Assembly (NCBI GenBank): GCA_963824225.1
Contig: CAWGOF010000003.1
Location: 2,728,001 to 2,792,000, forward strand
Length of the DNA stretch: 64,000 bases
Direction of reading: 5' to 3'
Source of the DNA: CAWGOF01 sp963824225
Lineage (GTDB): Bacteria; Acidobacteriota; Polarisedimenticolia; Polarisedimenticolales; Polarisedimenticolaceae
Part shown: positions 26,378 to 35,110 of the stretch, piece after piece
Numbering within the stretch: position 1 is the stretch's first letter
How the letters are laid out: the number at the start of each line of letters is the position of its first letter
The notes under the pieces: generated by a model
What the model saw: only the letters and a program-made list of their open reading frames with translations
Told to the model about the DNA's origin: nothing
The model's database searches: none
Position numbers and translations under genes: made by a program

Positions 26378-26788
26378 TCATGTCTTCTTCGGCTCGATCG
26401 TCCTGGAGGTGATCGTCAGCCCCGTCATCTTGCCATCTTCGTTCACGTCGACCGTGCCGTCCATCAGGGAGCCCACGATCGTGGCGTGGATCGTACGAGA
26501 GTCACCCCTGTCGTTCGTCAGCGTCCCGGTGACGATCGTCTTCTCGCCCGCCAACGTGGTGGTGTATGGCCCGCCGGGATAGCCCTGCTTCATACACACG
26601 GCAGACTCCACCATCCCGTACTTGAACGTGTAGGTGTTCTGCAAGTCCTGACCGTCGGCCAGCTTCATCGTCACGGCGAAGGACCGGCCGTCCAGAACGC
26701 CCGGGACGGCCGAGAGAACCGGGACGGCCAACGCAGCCGCCAGAATCGCCAAACTCAACACACGAGTCGTCTTCTTCCTCGCGATCAT
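26378..26788 (-). CDS. Small secreted protein in hsp20 operon, function unknown
   Basis: 136 residues. The first 27 form a signal peptide (MIARKKTTRVLSLAILAAAL, cleavage near VLS-AVPG). The mature part is beta-rich (FAVTMKLADGQ, TLAGEKTIVTGTLTNDRG, MDGTVDVNEDGKMTGLTIT) and contains a single Cys. No family was recognised. Its ATG overlaps the hsp20 stop (TGATG), so it is translationally coupled to it and should be induced with it. The second hsp20 copy at 56,347 has no such partner. Confidence 0.7.
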   Translation of the reverse strand: MIARKKTTRVLSLAILAAALAVPVLSAVPGVLDGRSFAVTMKLADGQDLQNTYTFKYGMVESAVCMKQGYPGGPYTTTLAGEKTIVTGTLTNDRGDSRTIHATIVGSLMDGTVDVNEDGKMTGLTITSRTIEPKKT

Positions 26789-27225
26789 CACGCGGCCTTG
26801 ATTTCGATCTTCTTGGGCTTCGCGGTCTCGACCTTCGGAATGCTCACCTCGAGCACGCCATCCTTGTAGGTCGCGGTCACCTGCGCCGCGTCGACCGTCG
26901 TGGGTAGAGAGAATGTCCGCGTGAACGTCCCGTAGATCCTCTCCGTCCGGTGCGCGTTCCCTTCCGTGACGTCTGCGTCTTGCTTGCGCTCGCCGTGCAG
27001 GATCAGCACACCATTCTCGATCCGGACGTCCACATCGTGCCTTTCGACACCCGGGATCTCGGCGCGGATGACGAGACGATCGTGCTTCTCGAAGATATCG
27101 ACAGGCGGGACCCACGTTCCGAAGGATTCTTCGGTGCGCTGGATGTGAGGATCGTTGGCCGTGCGGTTGAGTCGATTGCTCAGCGCGACGAGCTGTTGGA
27201 ACGGATCCCACGGTATGAGCTGCAT
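26788..27225 (-). CDS. Hsp20/alpha-crystallin small heat-shock protein, copy 1
   Basis: 145-residue holdase chaperone. The alpha-crystallin domain spans about 38-135 (PPVDIFEKHDRLVIRAEIPGV, read in part: VDIFEKHDRLVIRAEIPGV; ENGVLILHGERK; YKDGVLEVSIPK). The C-terminal IxI/V motif is represented by KIEIKAA. It differs from the copy at 56,347-56,784 at about 21 of 145 positions by my alignment. A -35/-10 promoter with 17-bp spacing lies upstream, also shared with that copy. GGAAG is the ribosome site. Confidence 0.92.
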   Translation of the reverse strand: MQLIPWDPFQQLVALSNRLNRTANDPHIQRTEESFGTWVPPVDIFEKHDRLVIRAEIPGVERHDVDVRIENGVLILHGERKQDADVTEGNAHRTERIYGTFTRTFSLPTTVDAAQVTATYKDGVLEVSIPKVETAKPKKIEIKAA

Positions 27226-27231
27226 GGCGGT

Positions 27232-27270
27232 CTTCCTTTGTTGGAAAGTCGCGATATTGTTCGCCGCGAC
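27232..27270 (-). promoter_or_regulatory. Possible thermosensing leader of hsp20 copy 1
   Basis: The 45-base leader can form GTCGCG/CGCGAC (27265-27270 with 27248-27253) and a second short hairpin, CTTTC (27244-27248) with GGAAG (27232-27236), that would bury the ribosome site. Small heat-shock genes often carry RNA thermometers; here it is only a structural suggestion. Confidence 0.35.
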
Positions 27271-27276
27271 ACGCGT

Positions 27277-27305
27277 GACATAAGACCCCAGCTCCTCGAT
27301 GTCAA
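27277..27305 (-). promoter_or_regulatory. Sigma-70 promoter of hsp20 copy 1
   Basis: On the minus strand TTGACA (27300-27305), a 17-bp spacer, then TATGTC (27277-27282). The second hsp20 has the same hexamers with the same spacing. The expected start site is near 27270. Confidence 0.7.
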
Positions 27306-27526
27306 TAGTTGCGTAGCCTGTTCCGGCGTTGTGTTAGCGCTTCAACCGACTAGCCTCGTGGCGCGCGCGCTCGCCGGGTAGCCGCTGGTGGGGTTACACC
27401 CCATGGGGGAACGGTCGGTCCATCCCATAGTCTGGAGCTTGGGCGACGACGTGGCCAGCGAGCCCATCGCCACCGTCGAGCTCGACCATCAGGACTCCGC
27501 GTGGAGTCGTAAGGGTTCCTTGAAGG

Positions 27527-28405
27527 TCAGCCCAGCGAGGCGGTTCGAGGGGAATTCGCCGCCAGCCGGCGCGCGAAGAATCGGCGGAGCCGCGACTTCG
27601 CAACGGACTCGATCTGCCGGATACGCTCGCGGCTCAGGCGCATGCGCTCGCCCGTCTCGTTCAGCGTGAGCGCCCGCTCTTCGGTCATCCCATAGCGCAG
27701 GGCGATCACCGCCCGCTCGCGCTTGCTCAGCTGACGCATCGCGTCCGTGACCATGTCTTGAGCCTCGCGCCGGATCAGCTCGTCTTCGGCACTGCTCGAG
27801 CTGTCGTCCGCCAGCCGGTCGGCGATCGACGTCTCCTGATCGGGTCCGAGCTTGTCGTCCAGGCTGACGCCACGGAGCGTGAACTGCAGAACCTGGTCGA
27901 TCTTGTGCACGCTGCGATCGAGGCGCTCCGAGATCTCCTCGCGCTCGGGCCGGCGACCGAGCGTTCGCCTCAGCGAGGTCTCGGTGTCGCGGATCTCGCG
28001 CAGCTTCTTCATCTGATACGACGGAACGCGGACGATGCTCGATTGCTCGGTCAGCGCTCGGAGGATCGACTTGCGAATCCACCAGACCGCGTACGTGACG
28101 AACTTCGTCTCCTTGGATGCATCGTAGCGGTGCGCCGCTTCGAGGAGCCCCACGTTGCCTTCGTTCACCAGGTCCTCGAACGGCACGCCGAAGTTCCGAT
28201 ACTGGTTCGCCACCTTGACGACGAAGCCGAGGTTCGACTGCACGAGCTCGTGCAGCGACGGGTCGTGCCCGCGACGAACGCGCACCGCGAGCGAGCGCTC
28301 CTCGGCCTTGGACAGGAGCGGATAGCGCCGCATGTCTGCGAAGAACCGGGACAGGCTCGTCCGATCCTGCGGCATCGGTGCGATCGCAGACTTCGAAAGA
28401 GCCAT
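27527..28405 (-). CDS. RNA polymerase sigma-70 factor, second copy
   Basis: 292 residues, lacking region 1.1. Region 1.2 begins SLSRFFADMRRYPLLSKAEE; region 2 is near 65-140 (NEGNVGLLEAAHRYDASKETKFVTYAVWWIRKSI); region 4 ends with MRLSRERIRQIESVAKSRLRRF. The first quoted stretch aside, all core motifs are intact. ATG 28405 has GAGAGAGGGA upstream. The group is RpoD-like (group 2) rather than ECF. It lies 300 bases upstream of the hsp20 operon and on the same strand, so a stress role is plausible but unproven. Confidence 0.85.
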   Translation of the reverse strand: MALSKSAIAPMPQDRTSLSRFFADMRRYPLLSKAEERSLAVRVRRGHDPSLHELVQSNLGFVVKVANQYRNFGVPFEDLVNEGNVGLLEAAHRYDASKETKFVTYAVWWIRKSILRALTEQSSIVRVPSYQMKKLREIRDTETSLRRTLGRRPEREEISERLDRSVHKIDQVLQFTLRGVSLDDKLGPDQETSIADRLADDSSSSAEDELIRREAQDMVTDAMRQLSKRERAVIALRYGMTEERALTLNETGERMRLSRERIRQIESVAKSRLRRFFARRLAANSPRTASLG

Positions 28406-28516
28406 CCGTCCCTCTCTCCCCGGGTCCCCGCTTCCATGCGGCAAGAGCACGCTAGAGAGTGGACGGCCGGCCCGCACTGACCAGGGGCGCCAGATTGCTC
28501 GGCAATCGCGACAGGG

Positions 28517-28972
28517 TTAGGGCTCGGGTTTCGCGACCCGCTTGAATCGCATCTTCGAATCGGGGCACGAGCCCGCGTCGCCACGACACGCGAGAACGAG
28601 GTCTGGGCCATCGAGGCGTCCCTCGAACACCATGACGTCCCGGGCCACGCCGCTTTCCCCCGTGCCTCCGAGCTCCGAGAGGGGAGGCCTCTTGGAAAAG
28701 AAGGTGCGCTCGCCGACGACGAATCGAACTCCGCCGTCCGAGGCGACCTCGAGCTCGGACACCTCGACCACGTAGTAGAACAGGCCGTGCTCGCCGGCGC
28801 GCTCGAGCCCGTTGAGGATCCCCTTCAGCTGGCGGTCTACCAGAGAAAGGTCCAGCACCTCGCCCTCGTGGTCCGGAGACTGGATGTACTGCCAGCGCCC
28901 GACGAGGCTTGGCGCGAGCTCGTCGGCGACGAGCAGGGCGACGATCGCGAACAGGACGGAGCGACTAGCCAC
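28517..28972 (-). CDS. Hypothetical secreted protein
   Basis: About 151 residues from GTG 28972. An N-terminal hydrophobic stretch (SVLFAIVALLVADELA) could be a short signal peptide. LVGRWQYIQSPDHEGEVLDL and LVLACRGDAGSCPDSKMRF (two Cys) suggest a lipocalin-like or similar beta-rich fold, unconfirmed. An earlier start would give an unlikely Arg/Pro-rich leader. Family unknown. Confidence 0.55.
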   Translation of the reverse strand: MASRSVLFAIVALLVADELAPSLVGRWQYIQSPDHEGEVLDLSLVDRQLKGILNGLERAGEHGLFYYVVEVSELEVASDGGVRFVVGERTFFSKRPPLSELGGTGESGVARDVMVFEGRLDGPDLVLACRGDAGSCPDSKMRFKRVAKPEP

Positions 28973-29001
28973 GCTGGAGCCTACCACGCTGCGGCGTTGC
29001 G

Positions 29002-30054
29002 TCAGATGCACAAGGCAAACGCCGGCGGGCCAGGCAGGAAGTTGTCGCCGGCCGACGTGCCCGCGGCTGGAACGATGACGCACAGGTCCGGGCTGCAAGC
29101 ACCAGCGCAGAATCCGCCTGCAACACCTGCATTTCCTCTGGCCATGTTCCGGCGATAAAGATTGGCGTTACCGTCGATCAGGAAGCCGAAGCTGCCGTTG
29201 AGGTTTGCCATGTTTCCTTCGATGTTGTTGCGGAGACCGCCGATGCCGAAACCGGCGCCTACCGCGTTTCCGACGACGTTGTTCAAGATCAAGTTGTCGT
29301 TGGCAAATTGTAGTTGGATTCCTGAGCCGCCTGCCCCCGAGACGACGTTGTCTCTGATCGTGCACCGCTTCGTAGATAGGACCATGCCGGACGACGCAAT
29401 CCCATCGAATGTGTTTCCAGCAATCAGACATCCCGTGCCGTTATGGAACAAGCCGTTCCCATCGATGTTCTTCAACCTGTTGTTCACGATCGCGACGCTC
29501 GATGGGCCCGCAGAGTCCACGCTGATTCCTCCTCCACAGTCCTCGATCAGGCTGTCGGTGATCGCGCCAACGGCGTCGCGGAAGCCGCGGATTTCGATCG
29601 CGTATTGATCCGTGTCACGTACGACGGCGCGGCGCACCGCGATCTGGGTCGAGTCCCGCAGTTGGATTCCAACTGCGGTGTTGAATCCCCCGCCGCCGAT
29701 CGCTTGGACGTCCTCGATGACCACTCTTGTGGCCCCTAGGATCATCACGTTCGGACCTCCGCCGACCATCGTGCCGTTTCGGATGGTGACACCGCTCATC
29801 CCGATTGCCGTGATCACGGGCGCAAAGTCGCCGCTCGTCAGCGTGAAGCCGTTGAGGTCGATGTCGACGTTGTCGGAGGCGATCGTGATCGCGGACCCCG
29901 CGGCAGGCGCCAGATTCTTGGTCACGAAGTACTTCCCGGGGGCGGCCAGGACCGTTGGAGCGTTCGCGATGGGAATTCGCCCTTCATCGGCGCCCGCGGG
30001 GAGTGCGGCGAACGACAACGTGACGGCTGTGATTCCGAGCGTTCGGTTTGGCAT
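29002..30054 (-). CDS. Secreted right-handed parallel beta-helix protein
   Basis: 350 residues. Signal peptide of about 22 residues (MPNRTLGITAVTLSFAALPAG). From residue 60 to 330 the sequence is a regular series of ~22-residue coils with Asn/Gly turns (NVDIDLNGFTL, GVTIRNGTMVGGG, RCTIRDNVVSGAGGSGIQL, NNIEGNMANLNGSFGF), typical of pectate-lyase-like/PbH1 repeats. No catalytic residues can be assigned. GAGGGA precedes ATG 30054. It is probably a cell-surface or secreted polysaccharide-binding or -degrading protein. Confidence 0.75.
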   Translation of the reverse strand: MPNRTLGITAVTLSFAALPAGADEGRIPIANAPTVLAAPGKYFVTKNLAPAAGSAITIASDNVDIDLNGFTLTSGDFAPVITAIGMSGVTIRNGTMVGGGPNVMILGATRVVIEDVQAIGGGGFNTAVGIQLRDSTQIAVRRAVVRDTDQYAIEIRGFRDAVGAITDSLIEDCGGGISVDSAGPSSVAIVNNRLKNIDGNGLFHNGTGCLIAGNTFDGIASSGMVLSTKRCTIRDNVVSGAGGSGIQLQFANDNLILNNVVGNAVGAGFGIGGLRNNIEGNMANLNGSFGFLIDGNANLYRRNMARGNAGVAGGFCAGACSPDLCVIVPAAGTSAGDNFLPGPPAFALCI

Positions 30055-30242
30055 GGTTCCCTCGTCCGCGTTCCGCGGGATCGTTCGTCGCACGGCGAGT
30101 CGCAACGACGATGCCAGCGAGGGCGACGACGGATTCCGCGCAATCCGAGCGATGCGGCTATCGGTTCGGTTGGCTGGCCTGAACCTGGGCTATCTCTCTG
30201 GATAGTCCGCGGCCTCCACCCGGCAGACGAGCAGGCGTGCGA

Positions 30243-30620
30243 CTACTGCGCAATGACGTCGATCTCGACCGCAGCACCGAGCGGCAGCGCCCGCACGCCG
30301 ATCGTGGTGCGGGCCGGGTACGGCGGCTCGAAATTCTTCGCGTAGACCTCGTTCATGGCCGCGAAGTTGGCCATGTCGGTCAGATACACGCGAACGGCGA
30401 CGACGTCCGACAGGCTCTTCCCTGCGGCCTCGAGCACCACGCGTACGTTGCGCAAGACCTGCTCCGTCTGCCGCACCACATCTCCCTCGACGAGACGGCC
30501 CGTCGCCGGATCCTGGGCCACCTGCCCGCTCAGGTAGACCGATCCTCCAGCTCGCACCGCCGGTGAGAACGGCCCCACCGGCTTCGCGATCTTGTCCGTG
30601 ACCACGGCTTCCTTCTTCAT
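30243..30620 (-). CDS. ridA: RidA family reactive-intermediate deaminase
   Basis: 125-residue YjgF/RidA protein that hydrolyses reactive enamine/imine intermediates from PLP enzymes. Diagnostic segments: KPVGPFSPAVRAGGSVYLSG (N-terminal), QTEQVLRNVRVVLEAAG, VYLTDMANFAAMNEVY, and PPYPARTTIGVRALPLGA, where the Arg that binds carboxylates is retained. ATG 30620 follows GGAGGG. It is divergent from the cupredoxin operon by 69 bases. Confidence 0.9.
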   Translation of the reverse strand: MKKEAVVTDKIAKPVGPFSPAVRAGGSVYLSGQVAQDPATGRLVEGDVVRQTEQVLRNVRVVLEAAGKSLSDVVAVRVYLTDMANFAAMNEVYAKNFEPPYPARTTIGVRALPLGAAVEIDVIAQ

Positions 30621-30689
30621 GCGAACCCTCCAGGGGACGGCGACACGGCCTGTATCATCCGCTGGGTGACGCTCGGGGGCCAGGGGGCG

Positions 30690-31364
30690 ATGTACCGACC
30701 GTGGATCGTATTGCTCGGACTGCTCTGGGCGGTGACCGCTGCCGGCGCCGCCGAGCTCACGGGCACCGTGGGGCTGTACTCGAAGGACGGGCGGCAGGTC
30801 GCTTCGCCTGAGGCGCAGCACGGCGTCGTGTACTTCGAGCCCGCGGGATCGGCAGGCGTTCGAGGCGCGCCCGGCACGTTTTCGATCACGACCCGCAACA
30901 AGCAGTTCTCCCCGCGCATTCTGGCCGTCCCGGCGGGGAGCACCGTTCAGTTCCCCAATGCCGACCCGATCCTGCACAACGTGTTCTCGGTGTCGCCGGG
31001 CAACGCGTTCGACGTCGGGCTCTACGGCCCGGGCGAGGGCCGATCGTTCCGGTTCGACACGCCGGGCATCGTCCGCGTGTTCTGCAACGTGCATCACGCC
31101 ATGATGGCGTACGTCGTCGTGCTCGACACCCCGTACTTCGCGAGCCCCGATCCGAACGGAGCCTTCGCCCTCCACGACGTTCCTGCAGGCCCCGGCCGTC
31201 TGACGGTTTGGCAGGAGCGCAGCGAGGTGTGGGCCCGCGATATCGTGCTCCCGCTCGAGGGTCCGCTCGCCGTGCGCCTCGAGGTCACCGGGCGTCGCGT
31301 CCCCCGGCACCTGGACAAGACCGGTCAGCCGTATGGAGATCGTGGACGTGACCGGTACGAGTAG
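30690..31364 (+). CDS. Exported cupredoxin (plastocyanin-like) protein
   Basis: 224 residues: signal peptide (IVLLGLLWAVTAAGAAE), then a blue-copper-like domain. Candidate ligands are His in PILHNVFSV and Cys/His/Met in VFCNVHHAMMAYVVV, the standard type-1 copper arrangement. A carboxypeptidase-regulatory-like beta domain follows (FALHDVPAGPGRLTVWQE). It is probably periplasmic. It is the first gene of an operon: its last 32 bases overlap the kinase gene. A GTG at 30666 is an alternative start without ribosome site. Confidence 0.78.
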   Translation: MYRPWIVLLGLLWAVTAAGAAELTGTVGLYSKDGRQVASPEAQHGVVYFEPAGSAGVRGAPGTFSITTRNKQFSPRILAVPAGSTVQFPNADPILHNVFSVSPGNAFDVGLYGPGEGRSFRFDTPGIVRVFCNVHHAMMAYVVVLDTPYFASPDPNGAFALHDVPAGPGRLTVWQERSEVWARDIVLPLEGPLAVRLEVTGRRVPRHLDKTGQPYGDRGRDRYE

Positions 31365-33402
31365 ACGCGGGACCTTGTCCCTCGGGTCGCGCGTGGCGAT
31401 CGGCTCGGCCGTTCTCGTCGCCCTGCCCGCGGCCGCTGCGGCGCTCGCCGCACTGTTCTTCGGCGACCGGATCGCCGACCGTGCCGCCGCGGCTTCGCTC
31501 TCGCGCAGCGGCTTCGTGCGCGAGCACTTCCAGACACAGCGCGCCGAGCAACTCGCGCTGATCTCGCGCGTCGTCTCCTCGGACCCGGCGTTCACGAGCT
31601 ACGTGGCCGAGGCCGCGGGGTCGGGAGACACACTCTCGATCGCCGATCTGCTCGCCGAGCGCCGCTCGGAGCTAGGCTTCGACTTCGCCCTCGTCCTCGA
31701 TCCGCGGGGGCGCGTGCTCGTGCGCACCGACCGGCCCGGGGAAGTGGGACAGGACCTCGCTACCGATCCGCTCGTCGCCCGCGCGATCGAGCGGCTGACG
31801 CCGGAAACCGGACTGTGGACGTCGGCCGGCAGGCTGTATCAGGCGGCGATCGTTCCGCTCGCGGCGCAGGTCGACCTCGTCGGGTTCCTCGTGACCGCGC
31901 TCGCCGTCGACGATCGGCTAGCGGCCGAGATGGCGCGCGTCGGCGGGACCGACGTAGCGTTCGTCGTGCCGGAGAGCGGCAACCGCGTGGCGATCCTCGC
32001 GTCCTCGCTCGATCTCGCTCGTGCGAGCGCCCTCGGCCGAGCGTTCGCATCGCGGGGCGCCGAGCTGCGCGGGGTGCTCGAGGATGGACACGAACTGCCG
32101 CGGCTCGACCTCGATCTCGAAGGCGAGGCGCTCCTCGGTCGGGTCGATGCGCTCACCGATGCGGCCGGTCGGCCGGTGGGGGCGCTCGTCGCTCTCGGCT
32201 CGCTCGATCGCGAGCGCCAGGCGTTCCACAAGATCCAGCGCGTCGTGCTGATCACGGGCGCGCTGTCGATCGCCGTCGCCGTGACGCTCGCTCTGCTCTA
32301 CGTGCGTCGGTCGCTCGATCCCGTGCACCGGCTGGCCGAGGCGGCCGAGGCCGCGGTGCGTGGCGACTACGGGCACAATCTCGACCCGGGGAGACAGGAC
32401 GAGCTGGGCCGCGTCGCTCGCGCGTTCAACTCGCTGCTCAGCGACCTGCGCGAGCGCGTGGCGATGGCGGCCTACGTCGCCGAGATCGCGCGCCACCTCC
32501 CCGAGCCTGCAGCACCTACAGCCGCGCGCGCCGAGCTGCCGACCGAGGATCCGAGCGTTCCCCGCGGGTCCGACGCCGGCGGTGGGGGAACGCTCGGTCC
32601 CGGCTCGGTCGTCGGCGGGCGCTACGAGATCCTGTCGATCCTCGGTGCCGGGGGCATGGGCCGCGTGTTCAAGGCCCGGGATACCAAGCTCGGCGAGCTC
32701 GTCGCCTTGAAGGTGTTGCACGAGCGCGCGCGGAGCTTCCCGGATCACCTCGAGCGGGTCAAGAACGAGATCCGCCTCGCGCGAAAGATCACCCACCCGA
32801 ACGTGCTGCGGACCTACGACTACGGCGAGCACGAGGGTGTTCCGTACATCTCGATGGAGTACGTGCGCGGGCTGACGGTCGCGTACCTGTTGCGCCAGAC
32901 GCGCGGCGTGCCCGTTCCCGCGGGTCTGTTCCTCGCACGCCAGGTGGCGGCGGGCCTGGCCGCCGTGCACGCCGTGGGGATCCTGCATCGCGACATCAAG
33001 CCGTCGAACCTGATCCTCGAGCCCGGCGGAAACGCCAAGCTGATGGACTTCGGCCTGGCGCTCCCGATCCCGGCGCCGCGGAGCGCGCAAGCGACGATCG
33101 CGGGCACGCCGTACTACCTGGCGCCCGAGGTACTCGCCGGCGAGAAGCCGAGCGTCGCCGCCGACCTGTACTCGGTCGGGCTCGTGCTGTACGAGGTGTT
33201 CGACGGCTCGGCACCATTCCCGCTGAACGCGCGAATCGATCAGCTCCTCGAGCTCAAGCGGACCCCCAAGACGACGCTCGCAGGCCTGCGCGGCCCCGTG
33301 CCGCCCGCGCTCGAGCGGATCGTCCTGCGCTGCCTCGATCCCGACCCCCGGCGCCGCCCGGACTCGGCCGAGGCGCTTCGAGCCGAGCTCGAGACGCTGT
33401 GA
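31333..33402 (+). CDS. Transmembrane HAMP-linked Ser/Thr protein kinase
   Basis: 689 residues. TM1 at about 20-45, a periplasmic sensor region (about 50-300) resembling a double-Cache fold, TM2 at about 302-325, a HAMP segment to about 385, a linker, and a Pkn/Hanks-type kinase domain at about 430-689. Kinase motifs are complete: LGAGGMGRVFKA, VALKVL, HRDIKPSN, MDFGLA. A HAMP-linked Hanks kinase is a eukaryotic-type output on a chemoreceptor-like input. GTGA overlaps the porin gene that follows, so the whole operon is co-translated. Confidence 0.87.
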   Translation: MEIVDVTGTSRRGTLSLGSRVAIGSAVLVALPAAAAALAALFFGDRIADRAAAASLSRSGFVREHFQTQRAEQLALISRVVSSDPAFTSYVAEAAGSGDTLSIADLLAERRSELGFDFALVLDPRGRVLVRTDRPGEVGQDLATDPLVARAIERLTPETGLWTSAGRLYQAAIVPLAAQVDLVGFLVTALAVDDRLAAEMARVGGTDVAFVVPESGNRVAILASSLDLARASALGRAFASRGAELRGVLEDGHELPRLDLDLEGEALLGRVDALTDAAGRPVGALVALGSLDRERQAFHKIQRVVLITGALSIAVAVTLALLYVRRSLDPVHRLAEAAEAAVRGDYGHNLDPGRQDELGRVARAFNSLLSDLRERVAMAAYVAEIARHLPEPAAPTAARAELPTEDPSVPRGSDAGGGGTLGPGSVVGGRYEILSILGAGGMGRVFKARDTKLGELVALKVLHERARSFPDHLERVKNEIRLARKITHPNVLRTYDYGEHEGVPYISMEYVRGLTVAYLLRQTRGVPVPAGLFLARQVAAGLAAVHAVGILHRDIKPSNLILEPGGNAKLMDFGLALPIPAPRSAQATIAGTPYYLAPEVLAGEKPSVAADLYSVGLVLYEVFDGSAPFPLNARIDQLLELKRTPKTTLAGLRGPVPPALERIVLRCLDPDPRRRPDSAEALRAELETL

Positions 33403-34475
33403 CGCGGGCCGGCATCTTCAGCGTCGCGTTCGCGCTCGCCGGCCACGCGCTGGCTCAGGAGCAAGAAGCGCCACAGCCGAAGCGCTGGCACCTGTTCGGC
33501 GACGCGAGCCTGCGCGGCGACTTCGTGGGCGATTTCCCCAGCGGCCGCGACGATCTCGACCGCGCGCGGCTGCGCGTGCGCGCGGGCGTGCGCCTCAGCC
33601 TCGGGTCGGCGTGGGAGCTCGTCGCGTCGCTTCGCGGCTCGCTCGGTACGGACGAGAACGAAGACAACGCCCTCAATCTCGACAACGAGAAGACGAACGA
33701 CCTCGGTGCCGATCGGCTGTTCGTCCGCTGGTACGGCGGCCACACGGGCGACATCCGCGTGGGCCAGGCCGAGCTCGCCCACACGCTCGGCCCGCTCGTG
33801 TGGGACGGCGACCTGCGCCCGATCGGAGCGAGCTATGCCGGCAGCTGGTCGGTGCGGTCGCTCGACACGCTGGCCTTCCGCGCGGGCTGGTTCCACCCGA
33901 ACCACCCGCTCGAGAGCGGCACCGACTCGCGCCTGGCGCTCGTCCAGGCCGACTGGCGCATCCGCGAAGGCGCGCGGACCAGCGGAGCCCTCACGCTGTC
34001 GTATGCATGGTTCGACGACATCGACCAGCTCGTGTCGTCCGATCTCGGCCGCACGAACCGCGTGGAGGACGGCCGCTACGCGAGCGAGTTCGAGCTGCTC
34101 GACCTGCAGGTCGTCGGCCGCACGGGCAGCGAGCAGTGGCCGATCTCGGTCGTGCTCGACTCGGTCGTCAACCTGGGCGCCGCGAGCGGCGACGAGGATT
34201 GGGGCGGCCAGGCCCTCGTCATCGTCGGCGACCACCGGCAAGCACGCGATGTCGAGCTAGCGGTCGCCGCCGAGCGCATCCAGCGCGACGCCGTGCTCGC
34301 GGCGTTCAACAGCGACGACTGGTGGTTCCGCTCGGCGGCGCGTGGCGTGCGGGCGTGGATCGCCTATGGCCTGCGCGACGACCTGTGGCTTCGGCTCTCG
34401 GGATCGTCCGAGCGCCCGGACGGCGCGGACGACCCCTTACAACGCGTGCTGCTCGAGCTGAGCTATCAGCGCTGA
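33399..34475 (+). CDS. Outer-membrane porin-like beta-barrel
   Basis: 358 residues with GTG start overlapping the kinase stop. The short signal peptide is VTRAGIFSVAFALAGHALAQ. The mature part is full of amphipathic strands (RLRVRAGVRLSLGSAW, DRLFVRWYGG, LELSYQR at the C-terminus) and resembles the alginate-export/porin class. It ends in Gln-Arg rather than Phe. Substrate unknown. Context suggests the kinase, cupredoxin and barrel serve one envelope process. Confidence 0.7.
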   Translation: MTRAGIFSVAFALAGHALAQEQEAPQPKRWHLFGDASLRGDFVGDFPSGRDDLDRARLRVRAGVRLSLGSAWELVASLRGSLGTDENEDNALNLDNEKTNDLGADRLFVRWYGGHTGDIRVGQAELAHTLGPLVWDGDLRPIGASYAGSWSVRSLDTLAFRAGWFHPNHPLESGTDSRLALVQADWRIREGARTSGALTLSYAWFDDIDQLVSSDLGRTNRVEDGRYASEFELLDLQVVGRTGSEQWPISVVLDSVVNLGAASGDEDWGGQALVIVGDHRQARDVELAVAAERIQRDAVLAAFNSDDWWFRSAARGVRAWIAYGLRDDLWLRLSGSSERPDGADDPLQRVLLELSYQR

Positions 34476-34521
34476 CGGTGCTACCCTTACCGCATACCAT
34501 GGGGACCCTGTCAGCGCTGAC

Positions 34522-35046
34522 TCAGCAGATGCAGGAGACGGCGCCGGTCGAGCCCGGAACCAGATACGGGCACACCTGGTCCGCGATCTCGCAGCACTCG
34601 TCGGCGGTGTCCTCGACGCACATCAGCTCCCACTCCGTCCCGCCGTCCGTGCACGTGTAGAGGCACTGTAGACCACCCGGTTGCGGTGCCGGCTGAGTCT
34701 TGATGACGGGCTCGGCGGGTGGCGGCTCCGCGGGCAGCTCGCACGAGCCGAGATTCACGTTGGGCTCATCGAAAGCGGCTACGTCGTCCGCGCAACAGAA
34801 AACCTTGCGAACGCACTGGGCGCCTTCCGGGTAGCACGGGTCGGGAGTGGAGACGCTGCCCCTGTGTTTCGTGCCCGGAGGGCATTGGAGGGAGCCGGCG
34901 GGCGTGTTGCAAAACGGGGAGCCCTGATATCGATCGCAGACTCCGGTCGCCGAAACACTGGTACAGGGCATCGGCGCCGGGGCCGCTGCGAAGCACGGGA
35001 TGCAAACGGCACCCACGACGACGAGTAGTAGGATGCGGCGAATCAT
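34522..35046 (-). CDS. Secreted Cys-rich protein (174 aa)
   Basis: Signal peptide MIRRILLLVVVGAVCIPCFA, then a mature region with many Cys clustered in two blocks (CTSVSATGVCDRYQGSPFC; CLYTCTDGGTEWELMC, ADECCEIADQVC) separated by a Pro-rich segment. It ends CIC. GGAGGT lies 5 bases before ATG 35046. No family is recognised; disulfide-rich extracellular function is inferred. It is opposed to the porin gene with which it converges across 46 bases. Confidence 0.68.
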   Translation of the reverse strand: MIRRILLLVVVGAVCIPCFAAAPAPMPCTSVSATGVCDRYQGSPFCNTPAGSLQCPPGTKHRGSVSTPDPCYPEGAQCVRKVFCCADDVAAFDEPNVNLGSCELPAEPPPAEPVIKTQPAPQPGGLQCLYTCTDGGTEWELMCVEDTADECCEIADQVCPYLVPGSTGAVSCIC

Positions 35047-35110
35047 GCGGTACCTCCTTCGTCCATAGAAGGGAGTCCGCACGTTCCCGGCTTGCCCCTA
35101 CCCGAGCCCC

